DNA from: an uncultured Flavobacteriales bacterium
Lineage (GTDB): Bacteria; Bacteroidota; Bacteroidia; Flavobacteriales; Schleiferiaceae
Assembly (NCBI GenBank): GCA_913055685.1
Contig: CAJXKC010000002.1
Coordinates: 620,001 to 684,000, forward strand
Reading direction: 5' to 3'
Length of the DNA: 64,000 bases
Shown here piece by piece: positions 7,662-16,409 of this stretch. Position 1 is the stretch's first letter. Each line of letters begins with the position of its first letter. The notes below the pieces were generated by a model. That model had not been told where the DNA came from, did not search any database, and worked only from the letters and a program-made list of their open reading frames with translations. The position numbers were made by a program, and so were the translations under genes.

Positions 7662-10122
7662 AAATAAGTAAATAAAAGATTACGTTTAAAAACATCATGG
7701 CCCCAATATTGGCCTGGAGGGAATTCATAAAATCACCAATGAGTTCGCCTTTGTCGACTAATTCCTCATTGTAAAAATCGAGTAAAGATAATGCGCTGCG
7801 TGTGGCTACTTCCGTTTCATTAGGATCCATCATGGTCGTAATCATGGTAGTTCCATTTTCCATAGTATTGGTATCCGTAACCATGGTGGGAATATAGGCG
7901 ATCACACTTTCTAAATCCTGCGGGACTTCGCTTAAATCGCCATCGTAGACCGATCCATCTTGCACACGGGCAAGACCTTCAGTACCCCAGCGACCAAAGG
8001 TTAACCAAGACAAAACTTCCATACCAGCATTGTCTATCTTAGTAATTACCCCGGCCAACATAATTTGTGGCATAAGAGCAATGGGAACTACGGTCATTAC
8101 CTTTTCCGTATTATCGAAAATGGCAGATAGCATTAATCCCAATAAGGTAGAGGAAATCGCTAGGAAGGTCATAAAGCCAAAGGCCCCAATAAAGTTCTGC
8201 TGGAAGACCTCTTCAAATCCATCCACCGGAAATAAGCTAAAGCGGAAGTAAATAATCGCTTCGAATACTAGCAGCTGAATCATCGATATCAGCGATAAGA
8301 CTAAAATCTTACTGAGTACATATGCATTAATCCAGAGATTAAACATTCGCTCCCGCTTGTAAATTGATTGCTCACTTACAATTTCCTTGGCTGCATTACT
8401 CACCCCAAACCAGATGGAGGCAATGGCCATCAAGAACATGGCCCCTAATTGGAACTCCTTGAAGATTACGGAGATCAATGTCCCGATAATCACCGGCTGG
8501 GCCAATAGCAAGAGTAAATTACCCTTATCGTTGAACTTTATCTGGAAATAGCGTCGGCTAAGCCATGACAGTTGATGAAAGAAGGGCTCTTTTTTAGCCT
8601 TCGTAAACTGATTCTGCCCTTGCTTAAAATTATCATCGCCTCCCACATTACTGTAGCGCTTGGCGTAGAAATCGTTAGCTACCTGCTTATTACTAAGCAA
8701 ACCATACACTTCAACAATACTTTCCTTGTTGAAGTGACTCATAATCTCATCACTCTTACCGTAGAAAACGTGTACCCCACCCGATCCTAAGAAGACCACA
8801 TCGTCTACATAGTTTAAGTCCTCTGGTTTGTGGGTTACCATAATTATGGTTGTTCCCCGCGCTTTTAGGTTGTTGAGCTTCGTTAGGAATTCATGAATCG
8901 ACTCTGGGTCAAGTGGAGAAGTAGGCTCATCTAAGAATAAAATGGTCGGATCTGTAAGTAATTCAACCGCAATACTCAAGCGCTTACGTTCTCCTCCCGA
9001 TAAGGAAGAAACCGTTTTATAATAGATAGCTTTGGTTTTATCCTCGTCGAAGAGACTTAGCAATACCTGCATGATTTTCTCCTGCAGCATTTGCTTCGGT
9101 GTTTCCTTAGGCATCCGCAGCTTAGCACAGAAGAACATAGTTTGCTCTACTGTAAGCTCACGGTGAATAATATCATCTTGGGGGACGTATCCAATCTTTT
9201 TCTTCAGTAAAGGGAAATGCTTTACTAAGTCTAGACCATGAATCTTAACCGATCCACTGGTAGCAGGGTTATCGGCATTAAGAACCTTTAATAGCGTCGA
9301 TTTACCACAACCTGAAGGTCCCATCACGGCAACGAACTTCCCGTATGGTATATTTAAGCTTAAGCGCTTTAAACCCACGTAGCCATTAGGATATTTCTTT
9401 TCTATACCATCGGCTTTAATCGCTACTTCTTGGCGTAAATCGGAATAACCCTGACTCAGGGAAAAGGCATGTAAACAGATAAATATTTGGTCGTTTGGGC
9501 CAATTGGCGTTTTTCCAAAAACCCTTTTACTATTTACAAATACGCCATTGCGACTATTGAGGTCAACTACGTACCACTGACCATTCTCTAAAACAAACTG
9601 GGCGTGATTCCGACTTACAGTAAGGTCACTCGGGTCGATTTGAAAATCATTACCAGCACCACGACCCACTCGTATAGGTCGGCCTTGAGAAACCATAGAA
9701 AGGAACAATCCTGTTTGGGCACTATGCTCAAATTCGATCGAGCTGTTTCCAGCCCCTTGAGGAACCGGATTAGACCCGGTAACTGGAGCTGCAGCAGGCT
9801 GTGCCACTGGCTCTAGCATAAAGCTCACTTCAAAATCAACCGATCCCGCACTAAGGCTGTCTCCTGCTTTCATTTGATAGGCCTCAGCTGCATTTAGTCG
9901 AGCGCCATTTATGAAAACTCCATTGGTACTATTGGTATCTATTACCTGTAAATTAGGACCATCGAGTAGCATTTGCATATGCGAACGCGACATCGATCCG
10001 GTGGGGTCTTGAACTTCGAAACTAGCTCCTCCTCCACTGCGGCCCACTGAAATTTGCTGGCCCTCGGCAAAGCTGAATTCTTGTCCGGTTGCCCTTACCC
10101 TAAGTTGAATACGATTTGCCAA
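7630..10122 (-). CDS. FHA-FHA-ABC ATPase-ABC2 permease fusion (Rv1747-like half transporter)
   Basis: An 830-residue ABCG-like half transporter controlled by phosphopeptide-binding domains. FHA domain 1 (about 20-95) has the GR pair at 27-28 and SRSH at 45-48; FHA domain 2 (about 145-215) has GR at 153-154 and SRNH at 170-173, both followed by NSTNG or NSRNG, so both look able to bind phosphothreonine. The nucleotide-binding domain has Walker A GPSGCGKST (268-276), the Q-loop YVPQDD, the signature LSGGERKR, Walker B ILFLDEPTSPLD and an H-loop VTHK. An ABC2-type membrane domain with about six segments follows (about 530-830). The same domain order is known in mycobacterial Rv1747, which is regulated by the kinase PknF. 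Here a kinase and phosphatase lie in the divergent operon. The substrate is unknown. Five bases separate it from the M48 gene upstream. Confidence 0.88.
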   Translation of the reverse strand: MANRIQLRVRATGQEFSFAEGQQISVGRSGGGASFEVQDPTGSMSRSHMQMLLDGPNLQVIDTNSTNGVFINGARLNAAEAYQMKAGDSLSAGSVDFEVSFMLEPVAQPAAAPVTGSNPVPQGAGNSSIEFEHSAQTGLFLSMVSQGRPIRVGRGAGNDFQIDPSDLTVSRNHAQFVLENGQWYVVDLNSRNGVFVNSKRVFGKTPIGPNDQIFICLHAFSLSQGYSDLRQEVAIKADGIEKKYPNGYVGLKRLSLNIPYGKFVAVMGPSGCGKSTLLKVLNADNPATSGSVKIHGLDLVKHFPLLKKKIGYVPQDDIIHRELTVEQTMFFCAKLRMPKETPKQMLQEKIMQVLLSLFDEDKTKAIYYKTVSSLSGGERKRLSIAVELLTDPTILFLDEPTSPLDPESIHEFLTKLNNLKARGTTIIMVTHKPEDLNYVDDVVFLGSGGVHVFYGKSDEIMSHFNKESIVEVYGLLSNKQVANDFYAKRYSNVGGDDNFKQGQNQFTKAKKEPFFHQLSWLSRRYFQIKFNDKGNLLLLLAQPVIIGTLISVIFKEFQLGAMFLMAIASIWFGVSNAAKEIVSEQSIYKRERMFNLWINAYVLSKILVLSLISMIQLLVFEAIIYFRFSLFPVDGFEEVFQQNFIGAFGFMTFLAISSTLLGLMLSAIFDNTEKVMTVVPIALMPQIMLAGVITKIDNAGMEVLSWLTFGRWGTEGLARVQDGSVYDGDLSEVPQDLESVIAYIPTMVTDTNTMENGTTMITTMMDPNETEVATRSALSLLDFYNEELVDKGELIGDFMNSLQANIGAMMFLNVIFYLLIYVFLKKKDSV

Positions 10123-10127
10123 GCTGT

Positions 10128-10967
10128 TTAGGGATTTTGGATGTAATAGTTAATGCAGCTTACACGGTCTTTATGGTAAGGATGCGAGCGAGAGAATTTT
10201 TCCCATTCATCAGGATTCGCTTGCTCATATTGCATCATGCGCTTGAAGAAGTCTGCAAACTTCAAAGGATTAAAACCAGCTGCTTTGGCCATGTAAAAGG
10301 CATTGCGATCGGCTTCGTATTCATCAACCTGACCAAAGGGTAAATAGGCCTTATTGGTCATTTTGATAAGCTCATTCTCATAATCCTTCATGTTATAACT
10401 GGTACTTAGCTCCTTCATCACTAATACACGCTTAACCTTACGGGATACGTGCTCCATGTCGATATGGGTAATTTCATGCGCAATAATAAAGGCTAACTCG
10501 TCTACCGACTTAATGAATTTTAACAGTCCGGTAGTGAGGTAAATAAAACCACCATTGGTCGCAAAAGCGTTAGGTACATTGTCTTCTACAATGGTTAAGC
10601 TGTAGCGCACACCTTTGCGCTTCACGTAAGGAGCGATAATAGTGTCCACTAGCATCACACTAAGCTGGTTTTCCAACAGTGGGTTAGCAATAAATTTCAT
10701 TTCTGAACGCAGGTGTTCGCGTGCTGCTTTACCTATTTCGTACTCTTGCTCGATGGTTAAACTAACCGCAGCGTCTAAAATGGCATTCTCACCCTTGCGA
10801 ACTGCCGCTGCAAAACCGTCTAAGCCGCTACCACAATTATCAAAGATTTCGTAATCCTTCATGGCATCTTCATAGGTCTTCTGAATATCCTCAAAAGGAT
10901 TGTCTACTTGGGCACTAAGGCCAAGGCTTAATACCAAGCCTGCAAAGGTGTAAGCTAGTTTCTTCAT
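10128..10967 (-). CDS. Secreted M48-family zinc metalloprotease
   Basis: A 279-residue periplasmic or secreted peptidase of family M48 (the Oma1/HtpX/BepA group, without membrane helices). The signal peptide is MKKLAYTFAGLVLSLGLSAQ. The zinc site is HEITH at 164-168, and the third ligand lies in the downstream DEYEADRNAF helix. All catalytic residues are present. An ATG at 10994 would add nine residues and overlap the permease stop, but the start at 10967 places the signal peptide properly. Family members in the Gram-negative periplasm act in outer-membrane protein quality control. Its place between two ABC transporters suggests it processes or clears an envelope component of this system (inference). 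Confidence 0.82.
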   Translation of the reverse strand: MKKLAYTFAGLVLSLGLSAQVDNPFEDIQKTYEDAMKDYEIFDNCGSGLDGFAAAVRKGENAILDAAVSLTIEQEYEIGKAAREHLRSEMKFIANPLLENQLSVMLVDTIIAPYVKRKGVRYSLTIVEDNVPNAFATNGGFIYLTTGLLKFIKSVDELAFIIAHEITHIDMEHVSRKVKRVLVMKELSTSYNMKDYENELIKMTNKAYLPFGQVDEYEADRNAFYMAKAAGFNPLKFADFFKRMMQYEQANPDEWEKFSRSHPYHKDRVSCINYYIQNP

Positions 10968-10983
10968 TGTCTTGTTTGATTGA

Positions 10984-12516
10984 TTAACGTCCATAAATTA
11001 AATCACCTGGGGTGGTTCCTTTCAATTTCCTGTAAACCAATACCCAGATGATGAGTACCGGTAAAATCATGAAACTAAAAATATACAAAAACTCAAGTTT
11101 AAGGGAGAATAAAGTTTCATTAGGGTCTCCTAAGTTTAAACCTGGGGTAATAAGAAGATTGTTTATAGTATCACCGAGGAAAAAGGCTAAAAGGAAGCCC
11201 GTAAAGAATACCCCGGTAACAATTATTATGGCCACTCCAGAATATACGAGAGTGATGGTGTAATTGGATAAACCAAATGCCTTCAAAGTCCCTAAACTAG
11301 CCTTATTTCGATCAATATGTTCTACAATGGTTTTTGAAATTATGTAGATGATAATGGTAATCGTAAAGAGGGTAAGAATTATCGCGAGGAAATCTGATAT
11401 TTTCTTGAAAACGCTAAAGTTCTTGGCCGATTCCACATCGTTCAGGTTCACCGTAAGGTCATACTTAACTTGCAAGTAGTTAGCCATACGTGGAACGGAG
11501 TCTAATTCATTAAACTCCAGCACGAAATAATCGCTAGTATTAATGCGCAACTCTCCCCGGTTTACCCGGTCGTATGCCAGATAGGGAAAGAAATCGGCTC
11601 CTTCTGCCTCTTTTAAACACTGATCTAATTTGGCTAATACCGGTCCTTTAGCCGAGGCATTAAAAAAGTCTATTTCTAATTTATAGCCTTTGGTGTATAC
11701 TCCTTTGTCGTCCTCTAATTCAAACTCTTGGTCGCCCAGGCAGTTTTCGAGGGTAGAGCGTAATTCCGATTCCGATTTTGCGCTACGAATAAAAGCGGTA
11801 ATGTTCTTTTCATAGGCGCTAATCTTTGGGTCGAAAGGTGAAAACTCGTAACGGTTGGTTATCGAGTAGAAAGCCTTTTCGGTAAAGAATGCCCCCATCT
11901 TATCGGGTAACTTATCTGCTATGCCGGCAATTAGTACCGGTACCACTACCGGTTCTTCATTACGGTAATAAGGCACATGGTTGAGATATAGCGGAGGATT
12001 TTCTAAATCGTAACCAAGCTTCACCAAGAGGTCTTTACTCACAACTGCCGACCACTCAGCTTCCTCCATGCGAATTAACTTTTCATTGGTAAGTAATAAT
12101 TCGGCACTCTTTTCTCTAAATAGGAAGCGGTACAAATGTGTTTCGGGGTCGATAGGGCGAATGCGAGTACGAATTACCTTTCCATCATAAGACTGGAAAT
12201 TAATGCGTCCGGTAGGTACAAAGTGGGTTTCCTTTATACCAAAATCGGTCAATGTACTCTCCTTGGTAAACTCGTCTCGCAGCTTAGCCTGATAATTAGG
12301 TTTGCCTTCGATAGAACCTGGTAAGTTAACTGAGAGGAACTTTATGAAAGGACTATCCATCCGGTCCTTCAGGAATAATGCGGTTCCCTCACTAAAGCCA
12401 ATCGACCATAAAGACAAGAACATAATGCCGATTACCCCTATTATCATACCTACTTTGGCCAAGAAAGACCTAAGCTCAGGCACGAAAAACTGCTGGAAAA
12501 ATGACTTAAAATGCAT
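10984..12516 (-). CDS. FtsX/LolE-type ABC transporter permease
   Basis: A 510-residue inner-membrane protein with one N-terminal helix (about 20-40, MIIGVIGIMFLSLWSIGF), a large periplasmic domain (about 50-370) and three C-terminal helices (about 375-500). This is the type VII ABC (MacB/LolCE/FtsX) topology. The cytosolic loop after the second helix (RNKASLGTLKAFGLSNYTI) matches the family's usual K-A-x-G element. Two bases separate it from the ATPase gene upstream, with which it forms a pair. Such pairs do mechanical work across the periplasm rather than true transport: lipoprotein release, or signalling as in TagST of the T6SS threonine phosphorylation pathway. No MacA-like adaptor is nearby. 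Confidence 0.8.
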   Translation of the reverse strand: MHFKSFFQQFFVPELRSFLAKVGMIIGVIGIMFLSLWSIGFSEGTALFLKDRMDSPFIKFLSVNLPGSIEGKPNYQAKLRDEFTKESTLTDFGIKETHFVPTGRINFQSYDGKVIRTRIRPIDPETHLYRFLFREKSAELLLTNEKLIRMEEAEWSAVVSKDLLVKLGYDLENPPLYLNHVPYYRNEEPVVVPVLIAGIADKLPDKMGAFFTEKAFYSITNRYEFSPFDPKISAYEKNITAFIRSAKSESELRSTLENCLGDQEFELEDDKGVYTKGYKLEIDFFNASAKGPVLAKLDQCLKEAEGADFFPYLAYDRVNRGELRINTSDYFVLEFNELDSVPRMANYLQVKYDLTVNLNDVESAKNFSVFKKISDFLAIILTLFTITIIIYIISKTIVEHIDRNKASLGTLKAFGLSNYTITLVYSGVAIIIVTGVFFTGFLLAFFLGDTINNLLITPGLNLGDPNETLFSLKLEFLYIFSFMILPVLIIWVLVYRKLKGTTPGDLIYGR

Positions 12517-12518
12517 GT

Positions 12519-13400
12519 TTAATTCGGACTGTCTTTAATAGCGTTCTTCAATAATGCGATGATCTCTTCATCGCTATATTCAGTTCCATTCCCTTTGTTA
12601 CGCCAATGGCCAGGCTGGCTTTTTTCATAAACCGACTCTTCGGTTACCAAGCCATATTTAAAATTACCTTCTTCATCATTTATCTCCTGCTTGGCAATGA
12701 GTACTACCGAATCGCCATAGGTGACCGATAATTCGATATCGTGACTCACAATTACCGAGGTACGGTTTTCTTTTTGTACGATATCAGTAAGGATCTTCAT
12801 CAGCTTATGCGCATTATGATGATCGAGGTTACCAGTAGGTTCATCAGCCAATAATACATCGTAATCCGATCCTAAGGCGCGGGCAAAAGCCAAACGCTGT
12901 CTTTGTCCGCCCGACATTTCGGCCACCTTCTTACCTTTTATGATTTCCATCACGAATTCCTTTGGATAGAGTTTAGCCAAAAGCTGGCGCGCTCTAAGCT
13001 TCGCATCATCACTCTTCTCCCCTTTTAAAATGGGAGTAATACTGGCATTCTGATAAGCGGTAAGATTACCAAACAAATTGGTACTTTGAAATATGAAGCT
13101 AAGGTGTTCTTTGCGGAATTTAGCTAGCACCGACTCCTTTTGTTTCCAGAGTTTATCGAGCTCAACTTCAGTATTAGTATCGTGGTCGTGGTATTTTATA
13201 AATCCATTGGCTCGAACCTTAATGGTATTATTCATTACCCCTAAGGTTTCCAGGATAGTTGACTTACCTACTCCCGACGAACCCACGATAAAATAAGTCT
13301 TCCCTCTTTCGATATCCAATGTATCGAGTTGCAGCACCGGCCTTAAATTGCTCTTGTACTGACAAGCGATATTCTTTATCGAAAATAAGTTATTAGCCAT
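12519..13400 (-). CDS. LolD/MacB-type ABC transporter ATPase
   Basis: A 293-residue cytosolic ABC ATPase, the partner of the FtsX-type permease encoded just downstream. Walker A is GSSGVGKST, the Q-loop region is FIFQSTNLFGNLT, the signature is MSGGQRQR, Walker B is DVLLADEPTGNLD and the switch histidine is in VSHD. It carries about 60 extra residues at the C-terminus compared with LolD (after residue 230, ending in an acidic EEIIALLKN helix). The start overlaps the VWA gene end by eight bases. A second, ordinary LolD is encoded at 61430, so this copy is probably dedicated to the local system. Confidence 0.85.
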   Translation of the reverse strand: MANNLFSIKNIACQYKSNLRPVLQLDTLDIERGKTYFIVGSSGVGKSTILETLGVMNNTIKVRANGFIKYHDHDTNTEVELDKLWKQKESVLAKFRKEHLSFIFQSTNLFGNLTAYQNASITPILKGEKSDDAKLRARQLLAKLYPKEFVMEIIKGKKVAEMSGGQRQRLAFARALGSDYDVLLADEPTGNLDHHNAHKLMKILTDIVQKENRTSVIVSHDIELSVTYGDSVVLIAKQEINDEEGNFKYGLVTEESVYEKSQPGHWRNKGNGTEYSDEEIIALLKNAIKDSPN

Positions 13401-15840
13401 TACCAGGGATTTTTTCGAGTGGAATCCAGTAGTAGAACTGGCTATTTAAACGGAAGCGATCTTGTTCCAAGTTCTTCTTATTAAAGCGACGCACAGACTC
13501 TTGGAACTGAAGAATAAACTTCGGTAAGGCTGGGTGATTCGAGTTAGGAATTTCGCCAATAGGAACATCACGTAGGGTTCCATACTCCCCTTTCTCATCA
13601 AAAGGCACCGCTAATAAAATACCCCAGATTTCAGCCATACTTTTTTGGCGTACGCGTTCATCAGAGGTCTCACCTAAGGCCGCCTTAGTTTGGGCTATTA
13701 AGGCATCCGATACTTGTGCTTTCGAATCGGTTAAGTTGGCATCTGGATCTACGCGCTCAAACACGGAAATCATATTATCCACTTCTTCATCCGAAAGGAA
13801 AACTACCGGCGCAAAACAGCTTAAAGGCTTATTGTAGAAACGTGTGCTGGTAAATCCAGACATGGAGAATTCTGCAAAACTCTGTAAGGCCGTTTCAATC
13901 TCATCCTCACTAAAACCTTGATTACGAAGGTGTTCCTTTAAGTTGTCTTCATTGGCTTGGTCAAACTCATCGCGCTTTTTAGTATTGGCATCGCCGCTTC
14001 GCAACTGATCACTGTAAAAACGAATTTGCTTATCCAGCTCATTCAAGTAATCTCCCATGGCCGAAGTAAGGTTTTCCTGCAAAACACTAATCGGCATATC
14101 CTGATTATCATTAGCGTAGATGAAGCGTCCAAAACCGGCCTCAACGAAATAATCGATATTGCCAGTCTCGGTATCCTTAAACTTCAACTCAAAAGTGTTC
14201 AGCTTATCGGGCACCAAGGCCATATTCGGACGTAGACTTTGCTTGCGCTCGGTTTTGTTACCTAATTCATAGAATAATTCCTGAGCATCATCATTAAAAG
14301 CTTGGTAAGCAGGCTGAATGCCATAATGTACCTGGAAGGTTACCAAACTAGCATGATATTGCACCAAGAGATCAGAAACCATGCTGCGTTTTAAACCGCG
14401 GGCATCATTAAGCACATTACCGGCATCTCCGATTAATACTACCACATTACTCTGGTCGGGATCCATGCGGCTACGCTTCATCCCTTCAATCATACCATTG
14501 AATACCGCTTCTTCACGCGCTTTACCTACCGAACCTATGCGCACTCTAGCCAAGAAGTTGTAAATCTGCTGGATGTCATCGGTAAGGGGTATGTTTTCAA
14601 AGGCTTTCTCTCCGTCGGCATAATCGCGGTAAACCGCAATAGAGAAACGCATTTCCTTTTTGTAACGCTCCTGGTTAAGGGCGATAATCCGCTCTATACC
14701 TCGCTTCACGGCAGGGAAGAAATCATCCATGGAACTAGTGGCGTCTACCACAAACACAATATTGAGGTTGTTGCGCTTAGTTCTAAGGTCTTCGATAGCC
14801 TCTTTGGCACGGGCCTTAATCTCATTACGCTCATCACCCGATTTTCCGCTTACCGAACCAAGAGTAGCCACCTTTTTCATATCGGTGCCCTCGTAGTTTT
14901 CCAAAATGGGCATACGCATCATGATGGTAGGTTTACGGGTATTCTTAATCTGGTGGGTGTAAATCTGCTCTACCGGCTTCTGAATGTTATTGTCTACAAA
15001 AGAGGTAAGCTGACTCTTTTCAATAAATACCGGAATATCCTTATCCGTATACACTTCTGCATATTCCTCGCCATAAGTAGTCTCCAAACATACACGAGTA
15101 TCCCAGTCGGTAATGTTTACATTCTTCATCCAACCGTTTACATTGTATTTACGGTCCGATTCGGAGATATTATCAATACGGTCGTTTTTAGATAAAAGCT
15201 TTACCCCAGGTAACTCCTTTAATACGTAACGAATCTCTAATTCGGTTTCATTACCCTTCTTCTGTGTAGTTTGTGGATCATAAAAGAAATTGTATTTCTT
15301 AAGCTCCTGCCCTTGCTCTGCCGCTTTCACGATTTTACGGAAAGAAGCCACGTCATCTAGGTTTACCAAAACCAAGCCCTTTTTGGTTATGGACTTTTCA
15401 TTAGAGATGGCATAAGAATTTAAGAGCAAATTAGAGGCGGGTAACCATCCTTTCTCTACATAAGCTAAATCACCATTAAGGTCTTCAAAGACACTCACTT
15501 TTAGCCAGTTACCTTGACGGCCGGTAATGTATACCTGCTGCATAAAGTCTAGTGACTTACGGTTCTTACGCCCATTGGGCATCATGTATAATTCGTTATT
15601 ACCGCGATCACTATAGGCACGCCAATAATTGATAGCCTCATCCGAGTTACGATACTCATAGGTAAGTTTATCAAACTCTGACCCCGTTTTATCGAGATAG
15701 AGTTTCTCCATCTTGCTGGCTTTGGTATATCCCTTTAGTTCGAGCGGGATAGCAAGACAATCTTCGCATTCTTGAGCTACCAGACCAAAATTGCATAGGG
15801 CCGCTAGTAGGAATAATAAATTAAGCTTGCGCGTGATCAT
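13393..15840 (-). CDS. Secreted SH3-like / von Willebrand A domain protein
   Basis: An 815-residue secreted protein. A signal peptide (MITRKLNLLFLLAALCNFGLVAQ) is followed by a bacterial SH3-like segment (about 125-160, GNWLKVSVFEDLNGDLAYVE), a mixed region, and a VWA domain (about 355-545). The metal-ion-dependent adhesion site is FVVDATSSMDDF (D-x-T-x-S), with a second acidic site at VVLIGDAGN. A long helical C-terminal region follows. VWA domains with an intact metal site bind protein ligands; SH3-like domains often bind cell wall. It sits between the ABC pair and a small secreted protein with one-base and eight-base overlaps, which argues for a shared envelope complex. The partner is unknown. 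Confidence 0.78.
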   Translation of the reverse strand: MITRKLNLLFLLAALCNFGLVAQECEDCLAIPLELKGYTKASKMEKLYLDKTGSEFDKLTYEYRNSDEAINYWRAYSDRGNNELYMMPNGRKNRKSLDFMQQVYITGRQGNWLKVSVFEDLNGDLAYVEKGWLPASNLLLNSYAISNEKSITKKGLVLVNLDDVASFRKIVKAAEQGQELKKYNFFYDPQTTQKKGNETELEIRYVLKELPGVKLLSKNDRIDNISESDRKYNVNGWMKNVNITDWDTRVCLETTYGEEYAEVYTDKDIPVFIEKSQLTSFVDNNIQKPVEQIYTHQIKNTRKPTIMMRMPILENYEGTDMKKVATLGSVSGKSGDERNEIKARAKEAIEDLRTKRNNLNIVFVVDATSSMDDFFPAVKRGIERIIALNQERYKKEMRFSIAVYRDYADGEKAFENIPLTDDIQQIYNFLARVRIGSVGKAREEAVFNGMIEGMKRSRMDPDQSNVVVLIGDAGNVLNDARGLKRSMVSDLLVQYHASLVTFQVHYGIQPAYQAFNDDAQELFYELGNKTERKQSLRPNMALVPDKLNTFELKFKDTETGNIDYFVEAGFGRFIYANDNQDMPISVLQENLTSAMGDYLNELDKQIRFYSDQLRSGDANTKKRDEFDQANEDNLKEHLRNQGFSEDEIETALQSFAEFSMSGFTSTRFYNKPLSCFAPVVFLSDEEVDNMISVFERVDPDANLTDSKAQVSDALIAQTKAALGETSDERVRQKSMAEIWGILLAVPFDEKGEYGTLRDVPIGEIPNSNHPALPKFILQFQESVRRFNKKNLEQDRFRLNSQFYYWIPLEKIPGNG

Positions 15841-16409
15841 TAGTATACTTTTAATTGATAGACGGTAGAATATTTATCGAGGAAGTCCGAGACCTTTTCG
15901 GCCGAAGGCTTATCGCCATCGGTATTAATAAAGGCCACCGCATGCTTTTTATGCGCACCGGGTTTTTCGGCCAGACCCAGACTTAGCAGGTATTTTTCAG
16001 CGATATTATTAAGGTGCTTTTCCCCTTTAACCGCCTGTTGATAGGAGATAAAGAAATACACCTTCAAATCTTTGCTAAAGCCATCGTAGGCATAGCTCAG
16101 TTTTATTAAAGAATCTAAATCGAAATAAGGATTCGGTAAACTTGGGTCTAGGGTAGACATATTCGAGGTTTCCTTTCGGCCTAAATCACTATCCTGGAAA
16201 ACCAAAGGGGTAGCGGCATTGCTAATGTAAAGTAGCTCTTCGCCTTTAACCCCGGCTAATACACTATCTACTTTAGCCATTAATTGGCTGCGATTCGACT
16301 GATCGCTTAAGTCAACGTAGACCACCGCATTTATTTGAGCTTGAGCAACCATGGAAACAAGGCAGCTCAAAACCAAGGTCAGCAGGCTATTTCGATTTAG
16401 TCTTTTCAT
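15840..16409 (-). CDS. Secreted protein of unknown function (possible degenerate VWA-like fold)
   Basis: A 189-residue product with a signal peptide (MKRLNRNSLLTLVLSCLVSMVAQAQ). The first mature strand, INAVVYVDLSDQSNRSQL, looks like the first strand and D-x-S-x-x-S loop of a Rossmann or VWA-like fold. The pattern of alternating strands and helices continues (KVYFFISYQQAV, HAVAFINTDGD), but I cannot assign a family. The start overlaps the zinc-ribbon gene by four bases and the stop overlaps the VWA gene start by one. It is probably a small companion of the VWA protein. Confidence 0.65.
   Translation of the reverse strand: MKRLNRNSLLTLVLSCLVSMVAQAQINAVVYVDLSDQSNRSQLMAKVDSVLAGVKGEELLYISNAATPLVFQDSDLGRKETSNMSTLDPSLPNPYFDLDSLIKLSYAYDGFSKDLKVYFFISYQQAVKGEKHLNNIAEKYLLSLGLAEKPGAHKKHAVAFINTDGDKPSAEKVSDFLDKYSTVYQLKVY

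Noticed and set aside
10984-13400. MacAB-type efflux pump
   Set aside because: No MacA-like membrane-fusion protein or TolC is nearby, and the ATPase and permease are separate chains.
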